Assembly (NCBI GenBank): GCA_037903355.1
Contig: JBAJFE010000053.1
Location: 116,906-180,905 of the forward strand
Length of the DNA: 64,000 nucleotides
Direction of reading: 5' to 3'
Origin: Trichuris trichiura
Taxonomy: Eukaryota > Nematoda > Enoplea > Trichinellida > Trichuridae
Position numbers and translations under genes: made by a program. The notes below the pieces were generated by a model that searched no databases, was not told the DNA's origin, and worked only from the letters and a program-made list of their open reading frames with translations. Below are positions 35,302 through 45,960 of the stretch, piece by piece (the stretch's first letter is position 1; each line of letters begins with the position of its first letter).

Positions 35302-38300
35302 GCGAGTAACCGCTCTGACGACCGCGAAAATGCATGCACATGCAAGGAACCACCTCCCATCCCATCATGCAACAAAGAAGTGCGGATCGTGCATTTCCAA
35401 TTGCTTCAATAACCAAAAGACAAACAGAACACCCGTACAGATACGCTAACATGCATAATAATGCAAGAGCATACTTGCCATGCAAAGTACATGCTCTCTC
35501 GCCGAAAATGTGAAGGCAACGAACCAAAAGAGCGAACTCGCATTCACGGAACATGTGCATCATGCAAGCTGAAGCCTATACCGTCCTGGCTAAACAGGTA
35601 GCTTTTTCTTTCCTATGAAAATTTGTATACTTTTCATTTCTTTTTACGGAATCGCGCTGAATATCAGACGTTTAATAAGGCAGTTAATATTAAGAACAAG
35701 CTATTAACCGTCTTCACCGTTTTCTTTAAAGCCATTGCGAGGCAACAGTATACGGTTAAGCACTCCCGGAGGATGAACGGAAACTACCTTAGAGGGGACG
35801 TGTAAACAATCGGCCATCTTACCATGTCGGCTCAGATATTTTATAGTGCCACGATTTTGAACATTGTTTTTATTCTCGTATTAATAAATGTTGTGAAATG
35901 TTACAGCCTTTTTCTTTGTTGACCATTATCATTCTCTTTTATTGCTTTAGTCCTCTGAAAACTACTATTTCTTGTCTTTCCTTAAGGAAAGTCACAGTTG
36001 ATTGAAACCAAAAGAACAGCAGCTTTCTATTTCCCTTTTCTATTGAGAGTGCCTATGAAGCCTTGAAGAAAAGATTTGCGCAAGCAGAGCATGGTAGATC
36101 GTACCATTCTAAGCGTATAAGTGATAGAGACTTTTGGAACCGCTGCGAACTGTAAGCAATCTTATTTCATGAAAGTTTAAATTACAAAATCTTCTGATAG
36201 AATAGTAGTCGCAGTGCATAGCGAACTGAATAGCGAAGTTCTCTTTCATAAACTGGAAATTGTGGAATGGACAGATGCACAAGACATAAAAGTCTATCGA
36301 CGCCTAACAAATTCCTTTGTGTGTATAAAGTACTCATTGCCTTAAGCTGAGGGAACTTATACATACTATCGCATCCTGGACAAGCAACATTAATGTTAAA
36401 GACTTTTCGATAGAGCAAACAAGGGTACTGACAACTTAACAAAAGTGGCTTAGAGAAAAAATCGTGGCACTAGTAGATCCACGGTAGGCCTCTCTCCATA
36501 TAATACAGCTGGATGGAAGAGAAGATCTAAGGTTACCTGGCTAAGAAAATGAATTTGATGAATTGTTCCAGAACTCGCAAAAGCCTTAGTCTTACGGCAA
36601 GGACAATGCGATGGGAATACTTTGGATTAGTGCACTGCAATAGTCTACGAAGTTAGGCGTGGGCGTTCAGCTTCCTGTATTGGAGAGATGAGAAATACCC
36701 TTCCCAACAATTTTAAGCAGAAGGAAAAGTACTTTCACCAATGTAAGAACATCAAAGATAGGCTCAAAAGTCTAAATGAAGGTTAAGCTGGGAGATCTTT
36801 ATATCTGGTTCAACGAACGCGTCTGGAAAAACCATAACGGTATCTACGCTCATCCGACATGCGGCAAAAACGCTATGTCCCGCGAAATCCTAACCAACTT
36901 TGCATAGAAAGGCAATGTATACTCATAGAGCTAAAGCAAGTAGACAAAGGCCTAGCAGAAACGAAGACAAATGTATTAACCTAAGAAACGGCAGCCTAAA
37001 CATCACTGAAAAACTGTTCCAGCCAAAAGGAAATCTATGGAACTCATATTTTGCTTCCTGTCTTGAAGGAGAGATATTGTGAAAAGATTTGGCAAAGTAG
37101 CGAAGGCGACAGAGGAAACTATGCTACAGTAATGGCAAGTAAAGTAAGAAAAATATGTTGGACTTCGTTTACACGATGAAAAAGAACCTTGAAAATTATG
37201 ACATGTCAACGTGATTTCGCAAGGCGCAACTGAAGTGGTACTTTTGTCTTCGTTAAGACACTTAACCATAACGTTGCTCGCAATTGCTATCGACTTTAAC
37301 TAAGCCGGCGAAGACGGAGTGGCATTTGTCCACGAGGACAGTTGGGTTATCAACTAACGAATACTGAGTGTGGACATGTCACTTTCGTAAAATGAAAAGA
37401 AGAACGTACAGTTTTCAAGGCTTATAAGTCGATGAAAACTTTAAATGCGTTGCAATTCTCATTATAAAAATCAGAAAACTCCTGTTAGGGCGAAGGAATA
37501 AAACGACGAGGATCTAACGTAAAATAAAAATTTCTATAATGTGAAAACCTAAGGAGTCGTTAAGCAGTGTTAGGTATTGAATCTGAACTATGAGAGACGT
37601 GATTTCGTAACAGGAGCGTAAAACTTCGTTGCTTTGTACGGATGCAAAGTGTCTCTGTAAACCTTTACCGATGGTGCTGATGTGGTGAACGACTTGTGTC
37701 TATCAGAGGCAAGCAGTTGTCTAAGAGGTAAAATATTGCTATTCCACCACTATCTCAAAGAATACTCATCGACTGCTTACTTACAGGACCGTTTATAGGA
37801 GAGGAAATAAAAGAAATGGTCAAGAAAAGTAAAGCCAGAGGACACTTGTGACGGAAAAAAATTAAGAAACAAAAGTCCGTTTAATTAAAAGGGTGATAAT
37901 GAATGTTTTGTGCCAAACAAAAAAAGAAATGAGATTCAAAGAAAGGGAACAAACTATAGGAAAGAAGCCAGCTGAGAGTGACCACTCATTTGCGGCTGCG
38001 TCAGATTGCCTGTAAAAGGGAACATAGGTGCAATTTCAATCTCTATTCCTTGCCCAGTGTTTCTCCCTTTATGAGCTTTGCCCTGGATTTTGGACAAGGA
38101 GCGTCCGGAGTGGATGAAGTGATAGAGTTTTAAAGAAACGGATTGCTTCCGTACAAAGCAATCAATTGATGGAATGGGCCATTACATGAACACTTTTTTA
38201 TTGTTTATAGCCAATTACCAATTGTTCATTATGCCTCAGTCAGAAGCTGACTTATACATGTTACTGAATAAACTGTTGCGTCTTATGGCAAGTACTTTTT

Positions 38301-40833
38301 GAAGTAATTGAACAACAGTTAGCGGACTAAGAGTACTAATAATTTAGGTCTTCTTTACTTTCCATTATGTCATGTACACTGAATGACAACTTTAAAGCAG
38401 TAAGAACATTAATTTTCATTGGGAAAACTATTCTTTTCGATCTTTTCAACCAATAATTACTTATTAATTATTTTTATGCAAACGTGTTGTACACAACGCC
38501 AGTCGCTATTATACTAAATCTAACTATACTTCTACCTCCTAAGTTCTTACGGTAAAGCACTAATAATGGCTTCTAAAAGCAAATTTCTCTTATTCTCTCT
38601 AGTTCAACTTTAAAAATGCTCACTCATATTCTAAGAGAAACACAATAAGTTTCAAAAACGCTTCTTACCTGAAGTTGTCGTTCCTTCTTCAAGTTCCTGT
38701 CGCGGTTGGTTTGCGTTCGCTTTTGTGGTGTGACACCGAAATACGAATTTTTCCATAGTTGACTGTGGCGATGAAGTCTGTGAACGTTAACACGTACAGA
38801 AGGCGACGGAAAATGTAAATAACGCAGATATAGAGAAACGTGGTGGCAGAAAGGCGAAAATCTTTATGACGTTTGGCAAGGCAAAAGCAGTCTACCTACG
38901 AAAAACGGACGTGTAATACTGATAAGAGCAGCTATTGCAGCAGCTTTGGCGAAAAGATAAGAAGTGTTCCATGCAAATTATTTGCGATGTGATAAGCTTA
39001 TCTGCGAGCTGCCGTGGCATAGTTCAAGTGGTTTTTAGTGTAAAAGAGATTATGCCAACGCTACCAAATAATCGTTTATCGTCGCGAAAACCGTAAATGT
39101 TAAAGAAATCTGTTACAAGAGGACCACTGGATATTAACGCTGTGTGCGCATTGTCAAATTGAGGTTTACCAAGTGCTTACCTAAAGAACCAAATAGATAA
39201 TGCCTTCGCCGAAATGTGTTGAAAAACGGGCTTTTCAACCACCAATAGAACGCAACTTTTGAGACCTACCAGCAGCCGTCTTTGGCAAAATGCGTAATGG
39301 CGGAGGAATGAAAAAGAAGGGGATCCCGGATCGGGTTAAATATTGATCACTTAGGTAAATATTTGTCGACAAATCGTGCGGAAACTCCGCTACAAATCGA
39401 AGGACGAAACCATGATAAAATCAGGTCAAGTGGAGGACAATAGCTTACGCAAATAACGAAACAAGCAACTTTTACGTAACGCTTCGCATTACCTGCTTGC
39501 ATCTGCGTACCGATACAGTTTGCAGCGTCATTTCTCGTTCCAATGGGGTCAAGCTTAGGCTTAGGGTATAAAAATTACACGAAAAGTATATGGGAAGCAG
39601 ATTACAGGAGTTTTAAACCTAAGCGTAACATCGAACCTACTCTAACAAAAGAAAAGAAGAGTGCGAGGTCGGTAGTCTATGGGACGAGGCAAATCGGAAT
39701 AGTCCAAAAGTTGCCTTGTTGTTTACTTCTCTCTGATCTGGTTTGCTTTCTTTTCCTTTTTTCTGATTTGGTTTTTTTCTTCCTGACTTTTTTCTTCTTC
39801 GTCTTCTTTTAGTTATTCAACATTACGTTGTCCCCTTCTGTTCGTCGTGGGTGTGCCATTCATTTCGGTCTGCCGCAAGTCTACTGCTTGATATCGTCAC
39901 TTTTCCACCTTCTCTTCTGTGCGTTTTTCTGATTTATAATTTCTTCCTATCTCGTTTGTTGCTATTCGCTCTCCATTTTTTGATCTTCATTCATGTTTTC
40001 TTCTACTTTCAGTTATTCCTTCGTTGTTTGCTTCATTTTTCCAGTTTTTTTTCTTACACATCCATTTTGGTGAATTCTTTGCTTTGTCGCTTCTTTCTAT
40101 CATATTTCTGTTTCTTCTCTATGTATCTGTTTTGGTAGCCTCACATTTTCTTCTCCGGTGCTCTCGCTACTTTAAAATCTTTTAGTGTTGGTTTTGCCTC
40201 TTCTCTGTTTCTATCCTCTTTGTAATGGGTGTTTAAGTCTATCAAGTATCCAATGGTTTTTTGTTCGTTTGCCACTACGCATTGCTATGTTGATGGTATG
40301 TTGTAGGTGGTAAAATCTGTGCACTGAATTGGCAAAGAAAGAGAATTGTCTTCTGTGTTTTCAAGAAATTGGACTGACCGTCGATAACAACAACTTTTTC
40401 TAGCAAGAAGCCTTGAACATTAGTTAGCGATACAACGTGGAGAGTTTATGCCAGCGGTAGGGAACGTCCGATCCGCCAGACCATTCCATCCGGTTCTCAA
40501 AACATTCCCTCTCACCAACTGAGGCAACCACACATGGATGCGAGATTCAGTGAAATGTGACTGTGGGACCCTACTTTTTGAAAATGCGATACACTGGTTG
40601 CATGTGAATCCCAGTAATAACATAAATCTTCTGAATAAATAACATAAATCTCCGTAACAAGCAGGGAGCATCAGCCTGGCTAGGAAGACTGCCCTGCTGT
40701 CGGCTCTCTGTCGACAAATCGATGTCGTTAGTCTTCGGAGGCAAGAACTAAGCTGCACTAGTGTGCGCGTCAGTAGCGTGGACCATTGGCCGCCTACCGA
40801 CCTAAAGTATTATTCTTATCTCGCCTTATCGCT
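35302..40833. other. No gene supported; pyrimidine-rich tract at 39.7-40.1 kb
   Basis: No coding gene recognised in 5.5 kb. From about 39720 to 40200 the plus strand is strongly T/C-rich, producing spurious Phe/Leu-rich open frames. At 40450-40480 the sequence CAGCGGTAGGGAACGTCCG resembles a hAT terminus, but I found no partner end. A TTAGGC-TTAGGG pair near 39555 is too short to be an interstitial telomere. Confidence 0.45.
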
Positions 40834-41027
40834 TTGTTCGAAGGGTCTTGAACACGGGGTGTTTCTTAACGGGGCAATGGATTTTCATCTCTACTTCATA
40901 CGGTGTGTATTCTTGCCCGTTCATCTCTACTTCATACGGTGTGTATTCTTGCCCTTCTGAAATTAATTTCAGAACCCATTCAACGGGCAAGAATACACAC
41001 CGTATGAAGTAGAGTTGTTCGAAGGGT
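40834..41027. mobile_element. Small palindromic insertion with 13-bp target duplication
   Basis: The 13-mer TTGTTCGAAGGGT flanks the insert at 40834-40846 and 41015-41027. Inside, a 36-bp unit (ending GTGTGTATTCTTGCCCG) is tandemly duplicated at 40884-40919 and 40920-40955, and its inverse occurs at 40984-41014. The centre TTCTGAAATTAATTTCAGAA is itself a 20-bp palindrome. The CAACGGGCAAGAATACACAC segment matches the tail of hammerhead-associated repeats (compare 21290-21320). Retroelement-type insertion followed by inversion is the likely origin. Confidence 0.8.
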
Positions 41028-42275
41028 GACCTAAATGAACATACGTGCAAACAATGCAGGCTATGTCCTTTTGTGGAGTATTCTGTATGGCCCGCGAATG
41101 GTCTTACAAACGTCCGAACGGCTCACGGCAGCAAAAAGGTTCCTTGGCCTCAGTTTGTGCAACAATTACATGCAACTAGTCAGTGTCACATGCAGGGCAC
41201 ACCCAGAATACGTCACTCCTTACATGCACGAAACCTTTGTGGGAGTTAGTGCGATGTACTAATGACCCTAATGAAAGCTGCTATCAAGGAGAGAAAAGCC
41301 CAAACTCTCAGACGTAACTGTTCCTAGATCAAGAAATTAAAGCATCTACGATTACAGAGTATCGTGCTCACACACTCTACAACCCACGATGCCATGTCCA
41401 AAATAATAGTTTTCTTACGTTAAGAAGGTATTTTTAATGTGATATATTAAGCTTTGAAGGTGGCATTTTTGTAAAAATTTTAAGAAATTGCTTTCCTTTC
41501 TACAAAACATTTTTTAGGACCGTTCGTTGTAATAGTAACTTTACTTAATTTGGATAGAGAGCTCAAGCCAGCAAAATATAGACAATAAAATCAGCCGCTA
41601 TAGATGTCTAATTTTATGGTCACATGGAATAAAAGAGTCAAGACAAAGACAGGTCAACACTTTATAATGCGTTTAAAATAACCAAAATTTCGCTTCCCTG
41701 CGTGACACTTGCATCGTTGTGCACTCTATTATTGCCACAGAAGAATGGCTCAGAGACGTCACAAACGCTTGTTCAAAGTACCGAACTAAATCTTCGATGG
41801 AAATTATTAATACTAGCAGTGTTTACATCATTTCATACTTTCGTTCTTAAACTTAGAAACTGATGATGCGGACGACACCTAAGCCTTTTGATTGAAATAA
41901 GCAAAATTTAAATTTGAACAACCTTACTGCAAGGTCTTAAAAGATCCTAAAAGATCAAGTTCTGGAGTTCTTCATTTTCTCACCAATCTAATAACGCATA
42001 CATATATCAAGGTCACGACGTACGAGATAAGTGGAAGGAAGACAACTGTTGAAAAAAACTTTGACAACATGAAACCCAAGACATTTTGACTTCTACGTAA
42101 TGAAGACAATAGATTAGTCTCTTCGCGTACTAGAGTCTAATGACTGATGAAAGAGTCTACATGTTGTATGAATTGTACACGCAACAACACTGAATGCCAA
42201 TAGCAAAATAAACAGAGAAAAAAAATGATACAATAAACGGTCTTGAAAATGTGATGTTTTTGTACGGGAATGTAA
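41028..42275. other. No gene supported
   Basis: AT-rich, nothing recognised. A 75-codon plus-strand open frame at 41035-41262 has no domain. Confidence 0.5.
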
Positions 42276-42341
42276 GTTTTCATATTAAAATGTCCTTATT
42301 ACGGATCATGTGTCCCGTTGGAATGTAAATTGAACATAAAT

Positions 42342-42386
42342 TTCTCCGAGCTTTCGGGTCTGTCGCGACGCGTCTTCAGCGGTCAA
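42342..42386 (-). ncRNA. Hammerhead-ribozyme-like motif (outer arm, left)
   Basis: Minus strand: CTGAAGA (42379-42373), CGCGTC...GACCC, GAAA (42355-42352), GCTC. One stem II base and the first closing pair differ from the right-hand partner at 44470-44512, so this copy is slightly decayed. Confidence 0.5.
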
Positions 42387-42398
42387 ACGATGAATATA

Positions 42399-43608
42399 CA
42401 GTGAAACCTCCCTAATCCGAACACGTCGGGGCGGGGGTAGTTCGGATTATAGAAGAATTCGGATTATGGAGGAGGCTTACAGTAGGTTACAGAAAAGCAG
42501 GTAATGCAATTTTAGATGCATTTTCCTGGCGTCTACAGCGCGTTGTCAGCCTCTGCAAGCGGTGAATAGCTTAACGAGGGCAGCGACGTCTGTCTGATTA
42601 GAGAAAACGACTGACCAGCGGAAACGAGTTTCTTATATGGTGTGGACGCAGTACCGCGAAGCAGCATGGGAAATAGTTCCCGTGAACTTATTTTTTCATA
42701 TTCGCAGTTGCTGGTCAGTTCTATTGGCTAGAAAATAAATTGAGTTATCTGCCGATTATTGCGCGATTTCTGGGCCATTGTAACCTTTGTTTCCTCGCAC
42801 GCGTTCCGATGCCCGTCCTTCCTTCTATCTGTGCAATATAAGTCCACGAAGTCTAAATTTATTTTATGTAGTCAGTTATTAGCATCTGCTTGAACAGGTT
42901 TTGACGTTTGCTAGCGGCTGAGTCACGAACGCTCTTTAAGCATAAAGAGCGCCGTCCATCGTATTCTTCCTGTTCTTCGGCCAGTCACTCACCTCTTCAA
43001 TGCTTTGATTGTCTCCACCTTCTTCTCTATCGTGAACGTAATGTGCTTCCCTTTATACATTTGGACAAATGCAAAACCCTAGAACACACCAGAACACAGT
43101 GATAATGACTACCGTATTGCTCTCCTTAAATACGGTCTCTTCTCGTATAATGCGTTGGTAGTCCTACTTTCAGATAAGTGGTAGTAGCCATACCTTCACA
43201 TAACACGATTCTATTTTTGTGCATATCCTACAATTAGACTGACGATCCTTCCGCGGCGTATTGATATACATATGACAAGTTCTGTCCGATGTCAATATTG
43301 ACCGCTATGTTGCATATTTCCGTTTATTTGTGGAAGCCTATGTCACGAGGTGAATTGTTGCAGCCAGCCTATGGGTCCAGATTAGCTCGCCAGAGCCGTG
43401 GCTGGACCGTGCCTACGTTAGCATATACCGGAAGGACCATTGGCTGGTTGTTTGCTGCCCTTATAGCCGTTTCCGCCAAATGACTGCGCGTTTCGCACAA
43501 GTAGCCTAATTATCTTTGCTGCGTACGGTCGCTCTATTGTTCTCGTCCACGAATTCGGATTAGAGAGGGATTCGGATTAGAGAGGTTCGGATTAGGGAGG
43601 TTTCACTG
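42399..43608 (-). mobile_element. pogo/Tigger-type DNA transposon relic, 1210 bp
   Basis: Terminal inverted repeats CAGTGAAACCTCCCTAATCC at 42399 and its inverse GGATTAGGGAGGTTTCACTG ending at 43608, flanked by TA on both sides, the pogo/mariner target duplication. Sub-terminal repeats of ATTCGGATTA are visible at both ends. The interior keeps one recognisable coding remnant on the minus strand (42989-43055). It is inserted in the sequence next to the left outer hammerhead arm, so it is younger than that repeat. Confidence 0.88.
42989..43055 (-). pseudogene. Remnant of CENP-B/pogo DNA-binding helix-turn-helix
   Basis: Reads KGKHITFTIEKKVETIKALK, then R and a stop (TGA). It matches the start of the CENP-B N-terminal domain (K-R-K-x-L-T-x-x-E-K-x-x-I-I-K-x-L-E). 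Truncated and non-functional; it identifies the family of the surrounding transposon and its minus orientation. Confidence 0.7.
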
Positions 43609-43722
43609 TAGTTATGTGGGGCGAGGTTAATCTTCAATCGTTTTCTGTTTAAAACGAGAGTTTTTGTATCACACATCCAGCATTCACGGTAATGACCCCG
43701 TTCTTTAAAAAGCTTTATTAAA

Positions 43723-43765
43723 AACCAGAGCTTTCGGGCATAACCGATGCCCGTCATCAGTGGTT
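43723..43765 (-). ncRNA. Minimal hammerhead-ribozyme motif, intact core
   Basis: Minus-strand copy identical to that at 43861-43905: stem I AACCA/TGGTT (5 bp), CTGATGA, stem II GGGCAT/ATGCCC (6 bp), GAAA, GCTC. Predicted cleavage follows the C of GCTC. Confidence 0.7.
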
Positions 43766-43812
43766 ATAATAAAAATAAAAAAAATAAAAAATAAAAAAAT
43801 TTTTTGACCAAT

Positions 43813-43858
<46 letters not shown>

Positions 43859-43860
43859 AT

Positions 43861-43905
43861 AACCACTGATGACGGGCATCGGTTATGCCCGAAAGCTCTG
43901 GTTTT
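43861..43905 (+). ncRNA. Minimal hammerhead-ribozyme motif, intact core
   Basis: The best copy in the window. Stem I AACCA (43861-43865) pairs with TGGTT (43899-43903). CTGATGA at 43866-43872, stem II GGGCAT/ATGCCC with loop CGGTT, GAAA at 43891-43894, then GCTC. Stem III is reduced to nothing, as in the small variants reported from Penelope-like elements, which may act as dimers. A C next to CTGATGA lies opposite a C where a G-C pair is usual; this feature recurs in most copies here. Confidence 0.75.
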
Positions 43906-44041
43906 TAATAAAGCTTTTTAAAGAACGGGGTCATTACCGTGAATGCTGGATGTGTGAAACAAAACAAAACCCCGTACGAAGAAAAAAGAAAAACGAGAGT
44001 TTTTGTAAATGTAACTTCTTGGTACGGGACCGTATAGTTTC

Positions 44042-44238
44042 ATGTCGAGTTTCTTTCACTGAAAGTTTGTCCCGTTGATAATATTTTTTATTATTCCGGA
44101 GCTTTCAGGTCAAACGAAATTCGTTACTTGATTGCTTTATTTTAACACCGCTGAAGACGGGTCTCGTTTCACCCGAAAGCTCCGAAATAAAAAAAGTATT
44201 ATCAACGGGACAAACTTTCCGTAAACGAAACTCGACAT
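44042..44238. repeat. Imperfect palindrome with one intact hammerhead-like arm
   Basis: Left arm 44042-44119 and right arm 44155-44238 are inverted copies sharing the ends GTCGAGTTT / AAACTCGAC and GTCCCGTTGATAATA / TATTATCAACGGGAC. The right arm keeps a ribozyme core; in the left arm the CTGANGA half is lost. Confidence 0.75.
44145..44190 (+). ncRNA. Minimal hammerhead-ribozyme-like motif
   Basis: CTGAAGA (44151-44157), stem II beginning GGG and ending CCC, GAAA (44174-44177), GCTC, and closing stem CG/CG of 2 bp. Downstream CAACGGGAC tail as in the other copies. Confidence 0.55.
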
Positions 44239-44469
44239 AAAACGAGAGTTTTAAAGTTTTTTTCTTCTGTGTCTGTCAGTTGCCACTTCCTTAGTTCAGT
44301 ATCCTTGTAGAAACTGTTCCGTGCATATATTGATTTATTGTTTAATTTTCTTCTATCGTCACTTGAAATTTTGTCCATCTTTATCCATTTTTGTGTGTAC
44401 ACTTGTGTGTCACCCGCTTAGTGAGCAGCAGTTGTGGAGTGTGATAATATTTGTCCATATCAATACTGT

Positions 44470-44512
44470 TTGACCGCTGAAGACGGGTCGCGACAGACCC
44501 GAAAGCCCCGGG
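44470..44512 (+). ncRNA. Minimal hammerhead-ribozyme-like motif (outer arm, right)
   Basis: CTGAAGA (44477-44483), stem II GGGTC/GACCC, GAAA (44501-44504), GCCC, and closing stem I CCG/CGG of 3 bp. A T-to-C change may have altered the UH cleavage site (GCCC rather than GCTC). Tail CCAACGGGACAC follows. Confidence 0.55.
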
Positions 44513-44800
44513 AAATTTATGTTCAGTTTACATACCAACGGGACACATGATCCGTAATAAAGACACTTTAATATGAAAACAATAAAAGGTGGTTCAAAAA
44601 AATTCTTGAACCTAACATTCACTGAAATGCCTGGTAACGGGAACGACGTTTTAAGTGAACCTGACGAAAGGACTGTTTCCACCTTCATTGTGTTTGTAAC
44701 TGCTGAACTATCCGATAATGCTGTTCACTGGATTTATCATCGCTTAAGCCAAATTCGAGCCAGTAGCTGGCTTGGTAATTAGCCAGCAAAAACTCCCTTA

Positions 44801-44901
44801 CACTGCTGACGAAGGAACAAGAGCAGTTCCGAAACGTACGGTATACAAATTGTGCTGTATTTTCTCTAACATTTTGTTTATCCATTCGTTGGTAGGGCAC
44901 T
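44801..44901 (+). ncRNA. Minimal hammerhead-ribozyme motif with conserved tail
   Basis: CTGACGA (44806-44812), stem II GGAAC/GTTCC with loop AAGAGCA, GAAA (44831-44834), CGTA, and closing stem I ACTG/CGGT with one G-T pair. The tail TTATCCATTCGTTGGTAGGGC (44877-44898) is the shared 3' end also seen at 18191, 21340 and 30490. Confidence 0.65.
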
Positions 44902-45337
44902 TTGAAGTTTACTTATAGATACACTAAACAAGCCAAACGCGTGAATCAGAAAACCAACTATGAAGCAATAAGTAGGAAGAAACTCTATATACTGCAAGTC
45001 GTTTTTCTGAGATTTCTGCGGTAGAATATAAGACTATCCGCGCGGGAAACAGCAAGTACCATATCTTAAGAGAACTAATTACGTTTGAGAAAGCGCCATA
45101 ACCTGCGAGCGTTTTGAAGAAAGGAGACACTTGCTTTAGTAATAACCTAAAACAAGGATGGATAACATCGCTTCATACCTGGTTGATTTGCGGAATTTAC
45201 TCATTTGTTAAACAATATTACTATTCCTTTATCTCAAAGCTTTCAGGGCACTTCTCCTCTTTTTGTTAAAGAATTAAAATGCTGTGACATATGTTCCGGA
45301 ATAGAAAAGTATTTCTCAACAAACGGATCGACTATAT

Positions 45338-45775
45338 CAGCCATTCTTAACGTGAGGCCTGGGGCCCCCAGGGAGGGGGCAAAATCAAAAATTTTTCAGA
45401 GGGGGGGGGGGAGGAGGCCGTCAAGGGGGCTGAGAAACTTTATTAGAACATGCGTAGTTAGGTAGATCGGAAGGGTGAGAATTTATGCCAATCCTCTAGA
45501 GAGGATTGGTTAACCGTTAGCAACATTTCTGTACGGAAGATTCGAATCAATTCTCACTCGACTCGATGAAGTGGTTTTATTGTTAGTTTCGAAGAACCCC
45601 AAGTGCTCTTTTCAAATGATTTGACGACTGTATATTCGCATTGTATCAGTGCATTAACTTGATCCTAGGAGGTTGTCATTGAAAGCTGATTGGCTGCTGT
45701 ACAAAAAACGCAAAAATTAATTGACCAGTAGGGAAAGGGGGAGGGGCCTAGCGCAGAAAAGGTTGGGAATGGCTG
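45338..45775. mobile_element. hAT-like non-autonomous element, 438 bp
   Basis: Termini CAGCCATTCTTAAC and GTTGGGAATGGCTG are inverted repeats with a few mismatches. The flanking octamers GACTATAT and GATTAGAT match at 6 of 8 positions, a decayed 8-bp duplication. The interior contains G-rich runs and no coding capacity. Older than the MITE at 28613. Confidence 0.65.
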
Positions 45776-45960
45776 GATTAGATGAATAAGCCACAGCTGT
45801 TACAAGGAGCAATGATTTCCAGGTCGCATTACTTGCAAATAACGTCCATTCGCCTATTTAGTGCCCAATTTTTTCACTTCTCCAAATTTACTACGCTGTT
45901 TTTAAACCTAGTGTTCACATTAAAACAAACCATTTTATTGATCATAATTACAGCAGCTGC

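Larger units (their letters stand above)
43666..43960. repeat. 295-bp near-perfect palindrome with AT-rich centre
   Basis: Arms 43666-43769 and 43858-43960 are inverted copies with a single difference seen over about 102 bp. The central 90 bp is a run of A-rich then T-rich sequence that also tends to self-pair. Both arms contain an intact hammerhead-like core, one per strand. Such identity implies a recent origin or ongoing correction. Confidence 0.92.
42276..44580. repeat. Nested inverted-repeat block with hammerhead-like termini
   Basis: Outer arms 42276-42388 and 44468-44580 are 113-bp inverted copies with 8 differences by my count. Each arm carries a hammerhead-like core pointing outward and the tail CCAACGGGACACATGATCCG or close to it. 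Between the arms lie a pogo-type transposon (42399-43608) and two palindromes (43666-43960 and 44042-44238). The direct repeat AAAACGAGAGTTTT(TGTA) occurs at 43651-43668, 43990-44007 and 44239-44252, bracketing each palindrome. Confidence 0.85.

Noticed and set aside
39550..39567. TTAGGC-like nematode telomere repeat
   Set aside because: Only two units; far too short and not at an array.
39543..40138. Phe/Leu-rich plus-strand open frames resembling membrane proteins
   Set aside because: Produced by a pyrimidine-rich tract; no conserved motif and no matching splice structure.
40450..40480. hAT-like terminus CAGCGGTAGGGAACGTCCG
   Set aside because: No opposite terminus or target duplication found nearby.
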